Origin: Benincasa hispida
Taxonomy: Eukaryota; Streptophyta; Magnoliopsida; Cucurbitales; Cucurbitaceae
Direction of reading: 5' to 3'
Length of the DNA stretch: 64,000 nt
NCBI RefSeq assembly: GCF_009727055.1
Contig: NC_052353.1
Span: 45,740,044 to 45,804,043 of the forward strand
Positions within the stretch are counted from its first letter, which is position 1, and every line of letters starts with the position of its first letter. Made by a program: the position numbers and the translations under genes. The notes beneath the pieces were generated by a model. That model made no database searches. It was not told where the DNA came from and was given only the letters and a program-made list of their open reading frames with translations. This document shows, in pieces, positions 48,560 to 60,180 of this stretch.

Positions 48560-50582
48560 GCTGAAAAATTTAAACAAATTCTATTAAAAAAAGTGCATCT
48601 AAATCTAATTTTTTAGCAAAAGCTAATAAAGTACCCATAGATCTTTATTTATTTGCAACGATACTATAGTGATTTAGAATAAGTGTTACCTGAGGAAGAC
48701 AAATATCCCTTCACTAAAGCAAGACATTCTTGACTAAATACTGTCTCAAGAATAACTCATATTCTGACAGTCATTTAGTTACATTTTTCAGTCAAGAACT
48801 TATTAACACTTAGTAATTCTGTAAGTGTGACCTGCTATTTTCAGATCATAAAAGACCCCGTTCATTTTTGAATCTTGGGTTGTTCCGAATCCTATGTTAC
48901 AACCCTCTGAAGGGATCGTCGATGTTAATGACTAACCAGTACCGCCTAAAAACAAAAGCAGGCGCAACATAGGAATTTCACGGTTTAAACTAATGGAGGA
49001 GACCGTAGGATACGTTGACACATTTCCTTCACCCACTTACTACGAACTACTTCCCTCATTCACCTTGTTATTGACTCATGTAAACACTTTCCAAATGAAG
49101 TAGTCGAGGTAAAATCGAACATGAAGCCTAGCATGGATCTCACTGTGTGAACTTTTGAGGAAGTGAAAGCTAAAAATGATATATCATATATATGTTAATC
49201 TCCCACTGAAGTATCTTAATTTTTTGGGTATTCTTTAACTTAGGTTTATTACGGCTAATTTTAAACAACCTAAGTCTACGTGTTTATTATCCAAGTATAA
49301 CGTTTATAGTTAGATTTAACCTACGATGTCTAGGTTAAAAATAATTTTAACCTTCACACCGCTCAGGCATACTCACAAAACTGGTTATCAATTCTCGTTA
49401 TTTCAGTCATAATCCCCAGGTAGGAGGTGTTATGTAAACCGTCAACTTAAGTACCCTCAGCCTTAAATAGGATTGTGAACTGATTGAGTTTGTAACCAAA
49501 TTTTATAAGATAACAACCTATTTTAACTATTAAAACAAATTGTTAACCTAGTGAGCATGCTTTTTATCTTATAGATTTTAATATCTAATTCAAGTTTATA
49601 ATAACTTACAGAAAATAGACATGCTAATTATCCATAACATACATCAAAGGCATTCAATATTTAACATAACCTTTATATTAAAACAATTAAAACCATATAC
49701 ATGGATACTATACATTATAACAATTTTTAACATACTTCAATGCATGTAGCATGCTTCCTATGGTGGAATCTTTAATTCTACATGGCATACTTTATGCATA
49801 TTCAAGATTTATTTAATTATAACATACATCAAATGCATAAATAATTAAACACAAAACTGATATGGTTTTGGTTTTGGCATTTCCAAGCAAACAAAGGCCT
49901 AGTTATTACATAAATCAGCAAAACTGACTTCAAAAAGCTTCTGAACCGCCGGACTGCCTTGAACTGGGCAAAACTCATCGAGTATCAGCAAGAAACTAGA
50001 ATCGAGTATGCCAATGTGCATCGACTATGACAACCAGCATCATCGAACACCAAATATTTCACAAAATACCATCAAGTAGATGGTCGACCATCGAGTAAAG
50101 CATCATGCATCGAGCAGCGAGTATTTCATGAAATATCATTGAGTGAACGCATCAAGTACCATCGAGTATGGCATCATGCATCAAGTATTTCATGAAATGT
50201 CATCAAGTAGATGCATCAAGTACCATCGAGTATGGATCATGCATCGAGTAATTCATGAAATATCATCGAGTATACCATTGAGTATTCCATCGAGCATCAA
50301 GTATCTGGCAGAAGTTTGAATTTCCAGTTCCTGCTGCTTCGACCTACTTTACTTCTTTCTTCAATTACAACCTAATTGTAACTCTAATAACTCCAAATGA
50401 ATTACAGACACTTAAACGCACATTAAGGCCCATCAAACAAGAGCCAATTGCAAGAGTTACAACATCGTTGAAAAGATTCAAATGCCAAGACACTGAAAAA
50501 CCATATAAGTTCACTATTTTCATACAATTTATGAAGAACACCCACCAAACTCCAATTAACGATAATTGAGTGCTTAAATCAT
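48560..50582 (-). mobile_element. Long untranslated leader of copia D
   Basis: About 2.0 kb, no long ORF. Blocks such as CACCCACTTACTACGAAC (49030) and GGTAGGAGGTGTTATGTAAAC (49418) match copia A and B leaders. The CATCGAGTAT array at 49970-50310 takes the place occupied there by CGATCG words. Confidence 0.8.
49970..50310. repeat. CATCGAGTAT-word array in the copia D leader
   Basis: About twenty copies of ATCGAGTAT or ATCAAGTA, often in a longer unit with CATGCATCGAGTA and TTCATGAAATATCAT of roughly 50-60 bases. Confidence 0.85.
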
Positions 50583-50594
50583 GCTCTAATACCA
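50583..50594 (-). promoter_or_regulatory. Primer-binding site of copia D, one mismatch
   Basis: Plus strand GCTCTAATACCA, differing by one base from the intact sites at 37038 and 39208. It sits two bases from the LTR at 50597. Confidence 0.8.
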
Positions 50595-50596
50595 AT

Positions 50597-52222
50597 TGTT
50601 AGAGTATATTAACATGCAGCAGATAAAATCAGAATCAATAAGCACTCTAATTATACTTAATTTGATTTTAAAACATGCTTCAAAGTAACTATTATAGAAG
50701 AGGGTTTGCTGAACACGATACCTTTGATGAATCATCTTCAATACCAGCTGAGTTCTATGTAAAAATGCTTCAATCTATAAGTAGACCACCACGAAAATCT
50801 TCTCTACTATTCTCTTACAAGGATTGTGTGGTGGAAATACTAAATTGAGTTGGATATTATGAAGATATGAAGTGGGTTTTGGTTTCTACAGAATTCTTCA
50901 AGAAGTTCTTGAAAGCTTAATCCAATTATTCAGCCCAGCACTTCAATTTATAAAGCTTTCATCATGCAAATTCATAGCTTGCATGAAGGCCAAGTACTCC
51001 TACTTCATAGAGAAAATGAAATTGGATGACTAAGGTGCCTTACCATAGTGGAGATTTCTAACCACTTTGAGTTTTGTTTTTCAAATTAGTTTTTCCAAAA
51101 ATTGATTTCTAAAATCAATTTTTGAAATAAACTAATTTAATTTGATTTATTAGTTATATATATATATATATATATTGATTCAATTAATTAATTTTTAATA
51201 AACCTAATTTAANTTGATTCAATTAATTAATTTTTAATAAACCTAATTTAATTAAACCTTTTAATTAATTTTGTTAATTGAATATCTAATATTAAATTAA
51301 TAAAAAAATTCCATTATAATGAAATTAATTTTATACAATTGATATTATAATCATATTTTAAACATTAATTGATTCTCTAATTTTGTTTAATTTCGATAAA
51401 ATTAAACATTTCAATTGTATTGAATATAATGAATAGAAACTCTAATTGAATTTGAACATTTCAAATTCCAAACCCTAATTTCAAATCTCATTAAGATTAC
51501 TCAATTTATTAATCCAAATTACGAGCTAGTAGAGGGGCCTTATGGACCTACAAACCATGAGCTCCAACGACTTGTAATTAATTGGTTAAACTCTTTAAAC
51601 CGAATTAATTATTATTCGTTAACTACCAAGACATTCCACTATAACTCGATAGTTGTACTCTCTTTACTGTAGATATATTTCTGTCCATTTTAACTATAAT
51701 CAGTAAGTCAATCCTTCACAGGTCGTTCGTATTTACAGCTGGGTCAAAGATTATTATTTTACCCCTGTAAATACATCTTGCTCCTTAAGTTCCCACTGAT
51801 TCTCCATTAAACAATTGATTTACAGTCCAACTTATAAATCATAACCCTCTCTTCCATGAGAGAGTGGGGCCCCGTTGTTCAAGACAAGGTATCAGCGCTT
51901 AAAAGAACAACCCATCTGCTAACCCTAAATCGGGTAGGAGTGAATTCCATATTGCAAAGCTATGTCCCCATCTATCTATCCAATCTTATCCCCAAAATGG
52001 GAGGCATATTGAGCAGTGTTGTTGGACTACTCTCACCTATGCATATCAAAGGATAGTCTCAAATAAACAGAAGTTCATAGTTCGCTCAGGATTAAGATCG
52101 AGTTGCCCTAGGTCATTGCATTTGAGAGTCAATTTTAACAGTAAACAGTTGTTATAAAGAAAAGTGATTATTTCGAGATCCGGTCTTGTGCAAACTCATT
52201 ATACAGGATGCCCCCTCTCACA
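50597..52222 (-). mobile_element. 5' LTR of copia D, truncated at the right
   Basis: TGTTAGAGTATATTAAC at the inner edge; similarity to the LTRs at 14181 and 52873 stops near 52222, about 250 bases before the expected outer end. It contains a TA microsatellite at 51155-51174 and an exact 38-base duplication (51175-51212 and 51214-51251) around the N at 51213. Confidence 0.75.
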
Positions 52223-52872
52223 TGTATGCAACCTTTCTTTGTTTGATGCATTTGCCTAAGTTCATGATTGTTTGGAGAATTTTATATATACTATAGGTGG
52301 CACAAAAGTTTGAACAAGTTTATGTACAAGTCCACTAATAAATTGAATGTTACTTGTGTTGAAAAATAGTTAGACTAAGCTTTGGGGTGGATGTGAGAGA
52401 TAAATATTTATGCTATTTTTTTAATGGTTATTTAAGATTGATTATTTTCATTTAAACTAATTTAATTTTTTGAATTGTCTTTATTCTAGGTGCATACTTC
52501 GAGTCGAAGCATGAGGAAACAAGACTATGTTTTTGGGTCAAGGTTGGATGATTGACACAAAAAATATGCATGTATTATAATGAAACTACTTTGAAACTTC
52601 ATTTCTATCTTATGTGTACTGATACTTTCCTATGTAATGAATCAGTTAATGTCTTGTGAACTTGTTTTATTTGAATGAAATTTAGACTCTGCACGAAGTG
52701 TACTTCAATTTTTAATCGAATTTTTTTTATTGTACTCTTATGCTTGAGTTTTGATTAAATTCTCAAATATTAGAATCTGCCAACGACATTTTTTTCTAAT
52801 GAAAATCGTTGACAGTAGGCATAACTTCCGACGCTGGGCCACAATAGCGTCAGTAGAGACTAGAGATATCCC
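52223..52872. other. Unassigned segment, probably left part of a CACTA element
   Basis: AT-rich, no ORF of note. From about 52825 it has CCGACGCTGGGCC and AGCGTCAGTAGAG, similar in style to the GTCGG/GACGC repeats at 54720-55030, so at least its right end belongs to the CACTA element. The left terminus was not found. Confidence 0.45.
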
Positions 52873-54713
52873 TAATAGAGTAAAGATGAACAAAATGGAA
52901 GCTAAGAGAATTATTAAGCACTCTAATTACACTTAATTTAAGTCAAAAGCATGTTAAAATGAAGTTCTAAAACAGAAAAAGGTTTCAACATATACAACCT
53001 TTGTAGATTTCTACTTGCTCTATGCTATATCCACGAAATTGGATCTTCAAATCTCCAGTAGACCACCAAGAGGATCTTCTCTACTATTCTCAGTTTTGGA
53101 TTTAGTGGTGGAAATTCAGAATTAAGAGGGATTTTGGCGGATTTTGGAGAGCTTTGGAGCAAAACAGTTTTGCTGAAACTTTTTCAAAATATTCAGAATG
53201 CATGAATGCAATACTCTGAAAAATTGGAGTATTTATCAAGTTGAATCATGCAAGCACTCACTAATTCAGCTAATTGACACTTCAATTAGCACTAAGTGAG
53301 TAGTCTAGGTGTTGAAATGTGGAAAAATCCAGTAAAAAACTCAATGTTGGATTTTTCCACTCAAACTTAAAATTCTTAATTTAAATTTAATTAATTATAT
53401 TCAATTTTAAAATACAATAAATATAATCTAAATTCAATTACAAAAATTTGAAATTAATTTTAATTTAATTAATTAAATAATAATAAATTAATAAAACACC
53501 TAATTCAAACATGAATTCCTATTCATGTATTCAATATTTAAATCATTATTTAAATATTTTGAACTCTCCAATTACGTTTAATTTCAATAAAAATTAAACG
53601 TTAATATGTCGAATATAATTATCTAAACCCTAAACTAAATTTGAACATTTCAAATTCAAACCATAAATTGAAATTTGAACACTTCAGTTTCACTCAATTT
53701 TCTGATCCAAAGTTTAATCTTTTACGAGCTAGTAGAGGGACCTTATGGATCTATAGATCATGAGCTCCAACGATTTGAGATTAATCGGTTAAACTCTTTA
53801 ACTCGAATTAATCAATATTCGTTAACCACCGAGACATACCACTATAGGTCAATGATTGCACTCTTCTCACTGTAGATATATTTCTGTCCACTTGACTTAA
53901 CCATGATCAGTAAGTCGATCCTTTACGATCGTTCGTATTTACAGCTAGGTCAAAATTACCGTTTTACCTCTATAAATACATCTTGCTCCATAAAGTCACT
54001 AGTGATCCTCTATTGAACAATTGGTTTACAGTCCAACTAATAAACCATGTCCCTCTCGCCATGAGAGGGTGGGGCCCCTTTGTTCAAGATCAAGAATCAG
54101 TACTTAAGAGAACAACCTATCTGCTAACCCTAAAATGGGTAGGAGTGAATTCCATCTTGCAGGACTATGTCCCTAGCTATCTATCTGGTCTTATCCTCAA
54201 AATGGGAGGCTTGTTGAGAAGTGCTATTGAACTACTCTCACCTATAATGATCAAAGGATAATCCTAAATAAACAGGAGTTCATAGTTAGCTCAGGATTAA
54301 GATCGAGTTACCCTAGGTCATCGAATTGAAACAGTCAGTTTTAACAATAAACGGTCGTTAAAAAGAAAAGTGACTATTTTGTGGTTCGGTCTTATGTGAA
54401 CATCTTTTGTATTGGATGCCTCCACTTGCATGTCTCCACATGAACAATTTCGGAATCACATCGTTTGTATCAGTATACAAAGTACGCCGCATCCATAGTG
54501 TCTCGAGGATGAGGTACTCAATCTCATCCATATACTTATAGACCTTTTTTGCTATAAACTATAACTTGATCCTTTTTTATGTCTCTACATAAAGTTAAAG
54601 TATTCATACTATAGCCATGGATTCGTTTATTGAATTTTATAACATAATGCTTCCATGATAAATAGAATATGCTTCCATGATTACGAGCAGCGAGTTTTAG
54701 GACATTCCTAACA
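52873..54713 (-). mobile_element. Copia-family solo LTR inside the CACTA remnant
   Basis: Edges TAATAGAGTAAAG (mutated from TGTTAGAG) and ACATTCCTAACA. It is 1.84 kb. Flanks are ATCCC (52868-52872) and ATTCC (54714-54718), a likely 5-base target duplication with one change. No internal domains. Confidence 0.75.
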
Positions 54714-55035
54714 ATTCCGACGTCGACATCGAGAATAGTACTAAATAACAACTCAATCCTACACAACAATAACCTAAACCATCGGCAAATGGTCTTATAG
54801 TCGACGCATTAAATACGGCATCAGGAGTTGTTTATTCCCCATGATGTATATTGGTGTCGGGTGTTGTAGGTAACTCCCAACATTTCTTTGGGAGCGTTGG
54901 TGTTGATACTCCCGACAGGTCTCTCGCAACCATATGGCCGACAATATATACAGCATCAAGAGAACATTCACTAACTGTTTTTTAGCAATCTCCTGACATT
55001 TTGCGGCGTCAGAAAATACCAATATCCTTATAGTG
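54714..55035 (-). mobile_element. CACTA transposon terminal region
   Basis: The minus strand starts CACTATAAGGATATTGGTAT at 55035, the signature terminal inverted repeat of CACTA/EnSpm elements. Subterminal GACGC, GTCGG and CCGAC repeats follow (54720-54990). No transposase is seen. The opposite end is missing or altered. Confidence 0.7.
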
Positions 55036-55709
55036 TGATGACAACAGCTTCTAAACCCTATGTTGATATAATGAAAATTGCAGAAAATCATAAATGACAA
55101 ACAAAAAGCCAAGAACTAGAGGAAATTTGTACACACCAATTCATCTTTGTGTAATTTTGAAATAATTTGTAAGATCAAAATAAAGTTTAAATCAAGAGGA
55201 ATATCATTGCAAATCTACGAAAAATAATAAGTTTTAAGAGTTTATGTATGCATAAAAAATAATAATAATAATTTGGTTTAAATTAAAATTTAAAAAAGTT
55301 AGAATTAAAGAGTATAATCAATTCATCTGGTTCGAACAAAATCTTTTATACAAAAATAGAAAAATATAATATTTTCGTTTAAATTAAAATTTAAAACTAA
55401 GAAAATATGTTTGATTTAAAGTTTAAAATTAAAAGTATAATCAAATCATCCAATAAATTTGGAAAGGATTATCTTGATTTTTGTAATCTTGTGTAACTCT
55501 TTTTTTTTTTTCAAGCTCTCTTATTTATAAACTAAAGTTGTATTATTAAATTTTTGTAATTAAATTATATTTTAAACTTTACATAACACATGCGCATCGC
55601 ATATAGTATCAAACTAGTGACAATAAAATTACATGTTTTTTAAATTAAATTTTGTGAATATTGAAAGAGTTAATCAATTATTGATAATTGTTTAAAATGA
55701 TAAAATTGT
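55036..55709. other. AT-rich intergenic DNA, no gene seen
   Basis: AT-rich sequence with a repeated TTTAAATTAAAATTTAAAA phrase near 55275 and 55375. Nothing coding is visible. Confidence 0.6.
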
Positions 55710-55800
55710 TAAAAATATTCTCAAATATAACAAAATGTTACTGTCTATCAGTGATTGTCTATTACTAATAGATAGAGATATTTTGCTATATTTATAAAAA
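55710..55800. repeat. Foldback (MITE-like) element, copy 1
   Basis: Arms 55710-55751 and 55757-55800 are imperfect inverted repeats containing CAAATATAACAAAATGTTAC and its counterpart ATTTTGCTATATTTATAAA, plus GTCTATCAGTGA. It is related to the copy at 57054-57213. Confidence 0.65.
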
Positions 55801-57053
55801 AGTTTACTCATTTTTCTATATTTGAAAATAATTCTTCAATTATTAATTTGTATATTGGTTAAACTTATTTTGTGCAAAACCTTATTTTATTGTTCAATAA
55901 AATAAAGTTGATTAAAATGCATGAATTTTTAACAAGGTTATTATGTGGTCAATATGCAAATAAGTTAAACCTTACTTTTGAGTAAAACTTTATTTTATTA
56001 AAAATAAGTTTATAAAGGTTTTACACTATTCTCATGTGTTCAAATTAGTGAACGATAGTAAAAATTGTAACACTTGTTTGAAAAAAATTAAAAGTTATTT
56101 GTGATTCAAATACAATTTCGTGAGTCAAATTTGATCATTTTTTTAAATATATATGTGTGTCGTGTTTATTTTTCTTATTCTTCATTTTGATTGGAAATAA
56201 CTATCTTTAAAAGAGATGACATGTATCTCAATTACCGTTGAACTATACTTAACAAATACATTAGCAAAATTTCCCAACTAGAAACTAAGAAGTAAGAAAA
56301 TATGACTATTTTTTATTTCATTCATTTATTTGTATGAGGAAGAATAAACAATAAAACAATTCATTGTCTTGTCCAAAAAGAAGAAACTTCCATTAAAGGC
56401 AGTATATGTAAAGACGACAAGCAATCAATGACAAACAACAACGTTGGCTAAAACACAATTTTTAGTATTGGTTTGGCAGCGCCCACAATCTTCGCATTTC
56501 CATGGGCTTTCCTTCAACAAAACGCATCACCTTATCCAATTCCCAAGACGAAAGGACAACAAATCCACAAGTTTTTCCCCCTCAAATTCATTGGGAATTC
56601 TCAATTTTGAACTTCCGAAAGGAAAGGGAAATTTTTTCCACCTTAAATTATGGATCTAATTTTTGTTTAATCCTTAAATTTTAAGATTCATTTCAATTTA
56701 ATTCTTAGGTTTTCAAAAATTACAATTTTATCTTTTAAATTTGAATCTTATTTTTATTCCATCCTTAAGAATATGTAATATTTTTGGTAGAGAATTTAAA
56801 AACAAATATGTAAAAACATGTAATTCAATGAGAAATAGTGTTATATTTCATGTTTTAAAGATACGTGTTTCTATGGTAAATTCATAAATTAATTTCTAAT
56901 TTAAATAATTGTTTAAAATACGTTTAATACTACGTTTATATAAATCATAAAATTAGTTGTAGCCTACCCACTAAATATTAGATGACAATTAACTATTATT
57001 TTACTTATGAACATGTTTTATATTAAAAAATTATTTTAAATAATAAAATTGCT
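55801..57053. other. AT-rich intergenic DNA, no gene seen
   Basis: No supported gene. Two short overlapping plus frames at 56444-56684 lie in less AT-rich sequence but show no family resemblance. I do not call them genes. Confidence 0.55.
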
Positions 57054-57213
57054 GAAAATATTTACAAATAATAGTAAAATATCATCGTCTATCTGCAATA
57101 GACTATATAATAAACTGTGATAGACTACTATCTATCTATCATAACAGAGATAGATACAAATATTGGTCTATCGTAAATAGACAGTGATATTTTGCTATAT
57201 TTGTAAATATTTT
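57054..57213. repeat. Foldback (MITE-like) element, copy 2
   Basis: Arms 57054-57103 and 57166-57213 are inverted repeats of nearly 50 bases with few mismatches, each carrying AAATATTTACAAAT, AAAATATCA and GTCTAT blocks. The loop holds GTCTATC-type short repeats. Similar repeats are common in cucurbit genomes as far as I recall. Confidence 0.75.
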
Positions 57214-57650
57214 TATTTATTTTCCTATATTTGAAGATAACAACCCTTAAAAAAACTGTATAATTATTATTTTGTAGTATTATATAATTTATAATAAATT
57301 ATATTATACATATTGTAATTAAAAAATTATTTGGATTTATAACATGACAGTATTATATTTTAAAAAAATTTATTTTTATTTAATATAATTGTGCATTTTA
57401 AAAGTTAAAAATTCAAAATTTAGATATAATGATAATTCGTTTTCAAAATTTGCATATGATACTATTTTAAAAAACAGAATCCAGATAATCTTCTATATTC
57501 GTTGAATTTAATAAATCTGAAAAGGTAAAATAAAATTCAAACCGATAAACTTAAAAGACCCTGAGAGGTTTTTTAATTTATTTATCTTTTTAACTAGACC
57601 CAATTGTAAAAGATAATGAAAAAAAAAAAAAATAGTTCCCCTAATTTGTC
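57214..57650. other. Upstream region of the small gene
   Basis: AT-rich, with a poly-A tract at 57618-57632. No motif other than the TATA box that follows is claimed. Confidence 0.5.
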
Positions 57651-57658
57651 TATAAATA
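57651..57658 (+). promoter_or_regulatory. TATA box of the small two-exon gene
   Basis: TATAAATA (context GTCTATAAATAGG) 82 bases before the ATG at 57733, a classic plant core-promoter position. Confidence 0.75.
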
Positions 57659-57732
57659 GGAGATGAACATGTGTTCTTGTTCAAGAAATTAACAACTCTC
57701 CTGTTCTGTTCTTGTTTTGATTTTTCGCGATT

Positions 57733-58997
57733 ATGTCATTTTTTTCAAAGTTCAGTTCTTGTTGGCGGTCGGCGGTGGTGGCGCCGCGCGTCTACCTGGA
57801 CGGCGCTGTGGCAGAGGAGGTGAAGGAGCAGAGCGTCACGAGACTGAGGAGTTCGAAGTCGGAATCTGCAGCGCATTGGCGGCCGGCGCTAGCTGATATA
57901 CTGGAGGATAGTAAAGGGGATCGGTCGCCGGTGAAGAAATCCGGCAAAAAGAAGCCGGAGAAGAAAATGTCCGGCCGGCAAGACAGGCTTCTGACCAAGT
58001 CGTATAGTTGTCATGGCAGAGATAATTACTGGTAATTAAACTAATTAATTTATTTTCTATACAATTATTGTTTCTAAATTCGGATTTGTTTTTAATGATT
58101 TTGAAAGTTTCATCTTCACTCATATTCTGTTTCTAGGTTTTCCTAAAAACAGTGGCTAAAGTAAGCGAGATAATTATCCATAATTATTTTGTAGAATATG
58201 TTTAATAATTAATCCTGTTTGGCTTTATTTGTTATTTTCTAAGCGTCATGAAAGTTCATTATTTCAAATAATGGTTGTTTTCTTCAAGAGAAAAGTCACT
58301 TTCTAGGCTTTTTTATTCCAAAACCTTTTTTCTTTTTTTCTTTTTTTGGAAGATTTTCAAAACAATTTAATAACATTTTTTTTTCTTATTTTAATTTTAA
58401 AAATGGATAACACTGAATATTTAAAAAGTAGAGTGGTTTAGTTTTACCGCGGAAGATCTCGATTTTTATCTAAAATTATGATAAATTTGTTGTAAATTTT
58501 GAAAAAGAGACTTACCTGCTAGCTAGCCTGCACTTATTTTTACAACCGTAAATATTTATTTCTTTTTAAGTAAATCTCATTACAAAGTTGAGATGACATT
58601 TGTGTTCGATGTCAATATACACATTTGAGACGAAAGAGTTAATAGTTCATAAACAATTATAAAGATGATGCTTATATAGAAATCAATTGCATTGACTATT
58701 TTTAAGATTTATTGAAAGTAAACACTAAAACTAGACCATTGTTTTGATATGCTCAACTTTATCGTTAACTCCTAAACTTAAGATTTTGGAAAATTAGTGT
58801 TTTAAAATTGGCATCTAAACCATTAAATTTAGTAGACATTTAATTTTAGAATGCGGTACACATTGATAATGCATTAAATTTCTTGGATTAAAAATTTTCT
58901 TCTTTGAGCCCATCTTGGTTTTTCTTTGATGATTTGCAGGACGAACTCGGTGGCGATGGCAATGCCGGTGTTTTCGCCCGTGCCAGTCATGTTTTGA
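57733..58997 (+). CDS. Small basic protein of unknown function
   Basis: Exons 57733-58031 and 58940-58997 join in phase (TG + G gives Trp100) to 118 residues; without splicing the frame stops at 58035. The first exon is GC-rich in an AT-rich setting, as expected for coding DNA. The protein starts MSFFSKFSSCWRSAV, has an acidic or mixed middle (residues 22-62), a lysine-rich stretch at 64-85 (SPVKKSGKKKPEKKMSGRQD) and a hydrophobic Pro-rich tail AMAMPVFSPVPVMF. There is no signal peptide or membrane span. The ordered tail after a basic region looks like a conserved plant-specific small protein, but I cannot name the family. The basic stretch could be a nuclear signal; that is inference. Gene structure is well supported, function is not. 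Confidence 0.75.
58032..58939 (+). other. Intron of the small gene
   Basis: 908 bases, starts GTAATT and ends ATTTGCAG, strongly T-rich as plant introns are. No ORF or nested element is recognised inside. Confidence 0.75.
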
Positions 58998-59391
58998 AGG
59001 TAAATTTTGGTGATCGGAAAATACCATACACAGTTGGTTGTCGGAGGAGAAATTAAAAGGGAATCAAAGCCGTCGCCGAAAGTGGCGTTAAGTTACTCCC
59101 ACCGTCGTATACGGTTTCAGATTCAGGCTAAAAGCTTGCTAGTGTTTTAGTAACAAATTAATATAAATATCATTTTTCTACTCACCAAAAAAAAAAAAAT
59201 TATCAATTATGAAGTGGATTTTTGTTTAAGATACTATTGTTTATTTTGATTTTTTAAAAAGAGAAATATTAGTCAGCAAGCCGTGTGGTGTATTATCACG
59301 TGGATATTTTGGCATTAATTTGAGTTTTTAATTGGAAAATCCTCCAAATTTATGTTTAAAAATATTCTATCTCCAAATTTTGACTTGAAAT
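58998..59391. other. 3' region of the small gene and gap before the retroelement
   Basis: The first 140 bases are moderately GC-rich and likely 3' UTR. An A-tract lies at 59188-59200. Nothing else is recognised before the LTR at 59392. Confidence 0.5.
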
Positions 59392-59911
59392 TGTTAGGAA
59401 ACTGATTCTTAAATTCTTTATTAATGTAACTATAGGTACAATCTTCTAGAAAAAACAATTGAACGGTGAACAACTTCTTTATTAGACGATAGGAACCAAA
59501 CAAGATTAATCGGTCGCTTACAATTATCACTCGATCGCTTACCAAACGCTAAACGATCATTTTCAAGTTCTACACGATCGCCCAGTATTGCTAAACGATC
59601 GCTTACTAAATCTTCCGCGATCGCTCACTAATTCCTACATAATCGCTTACCCAGTTACTATACGATCGCCCACCAGTTGTTATACGATTGTTTACTAAAT
59701 GCTACACGATCGCCTAGTAGAAGTAGATGATAAGTGGCACACTGCGATGACTTCTCTCCGATAGTGTCCTCCGAACTCCCACTCTCGAGAGCTCCTCTAA
59801 CTCACTCCTGACTATTCAGAATCCCCCCAACCTTATGTTTCCTTCCTTCTTTTTAAACCTCAACTTCTCTCTACAACCTTGATAATAACTCTTAATCGAT
59901 TCAACCGCCTA
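59392..59911 (-). mobile_element. 3' LTR of the pol-less gypsy element
   Basis: Outer edge TGTTAGGAAACTGATTC at 59392. The inner edge near 59911 follows a purine-rich tract (minus AAAAGAGAAAAAGGGAAG). The first 250 bases match 61783-62036. It carries about ten CGATCG words (59530-59720) and the CTCTCGAGAGCTC block seen in 1-1620. Confidence 0.8.
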
Positions 59912-60180
59912 CTTCCCTTTTTCTCTTTTATTCTCTTTGTTTTGATATTGCCACATACTTAGAGTCCTATCATTACCCCTGTCCTCCACTTTTTCCTTGT
60001 CCTCAAGGTAAAGCTCTATTTGTTCAGCTACCTCTTTGCCAGCCTTCTTCATTTTCTCGAGTCATCCTCCAATGCTTTTGAAGTGCTCGCAGAGCCCCAT
60101 CCCATATCCTCATCGTACATTTTTTACTAACGTTGATCTCTGTTCAACTTGGATTCTCTTGCAGAGTAATCTTTGCCCTT
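59912..60180 (-). pseudogene. Last part of gypsy Pol after a large deletion
   Basis: Minus strand near 60025-59960 reads IELYLEDKEKVEDRGNDRTL with frame shifts, resembling the LEDK phrase at the very end of Pol in this gypsy group. It follows the protease by about 150 bases, so RT, RNase H and integrase are missing. Only weak similarity supports the identity. Confidence 0.5.

Noticed and set aside
56444..56684. Two overlapping short frames starting MAKTQFLVLVWQ and MGFPSTK
   Set aside because: No recognisable domain, no splice partners, both short; insufficient evidence for a gene.
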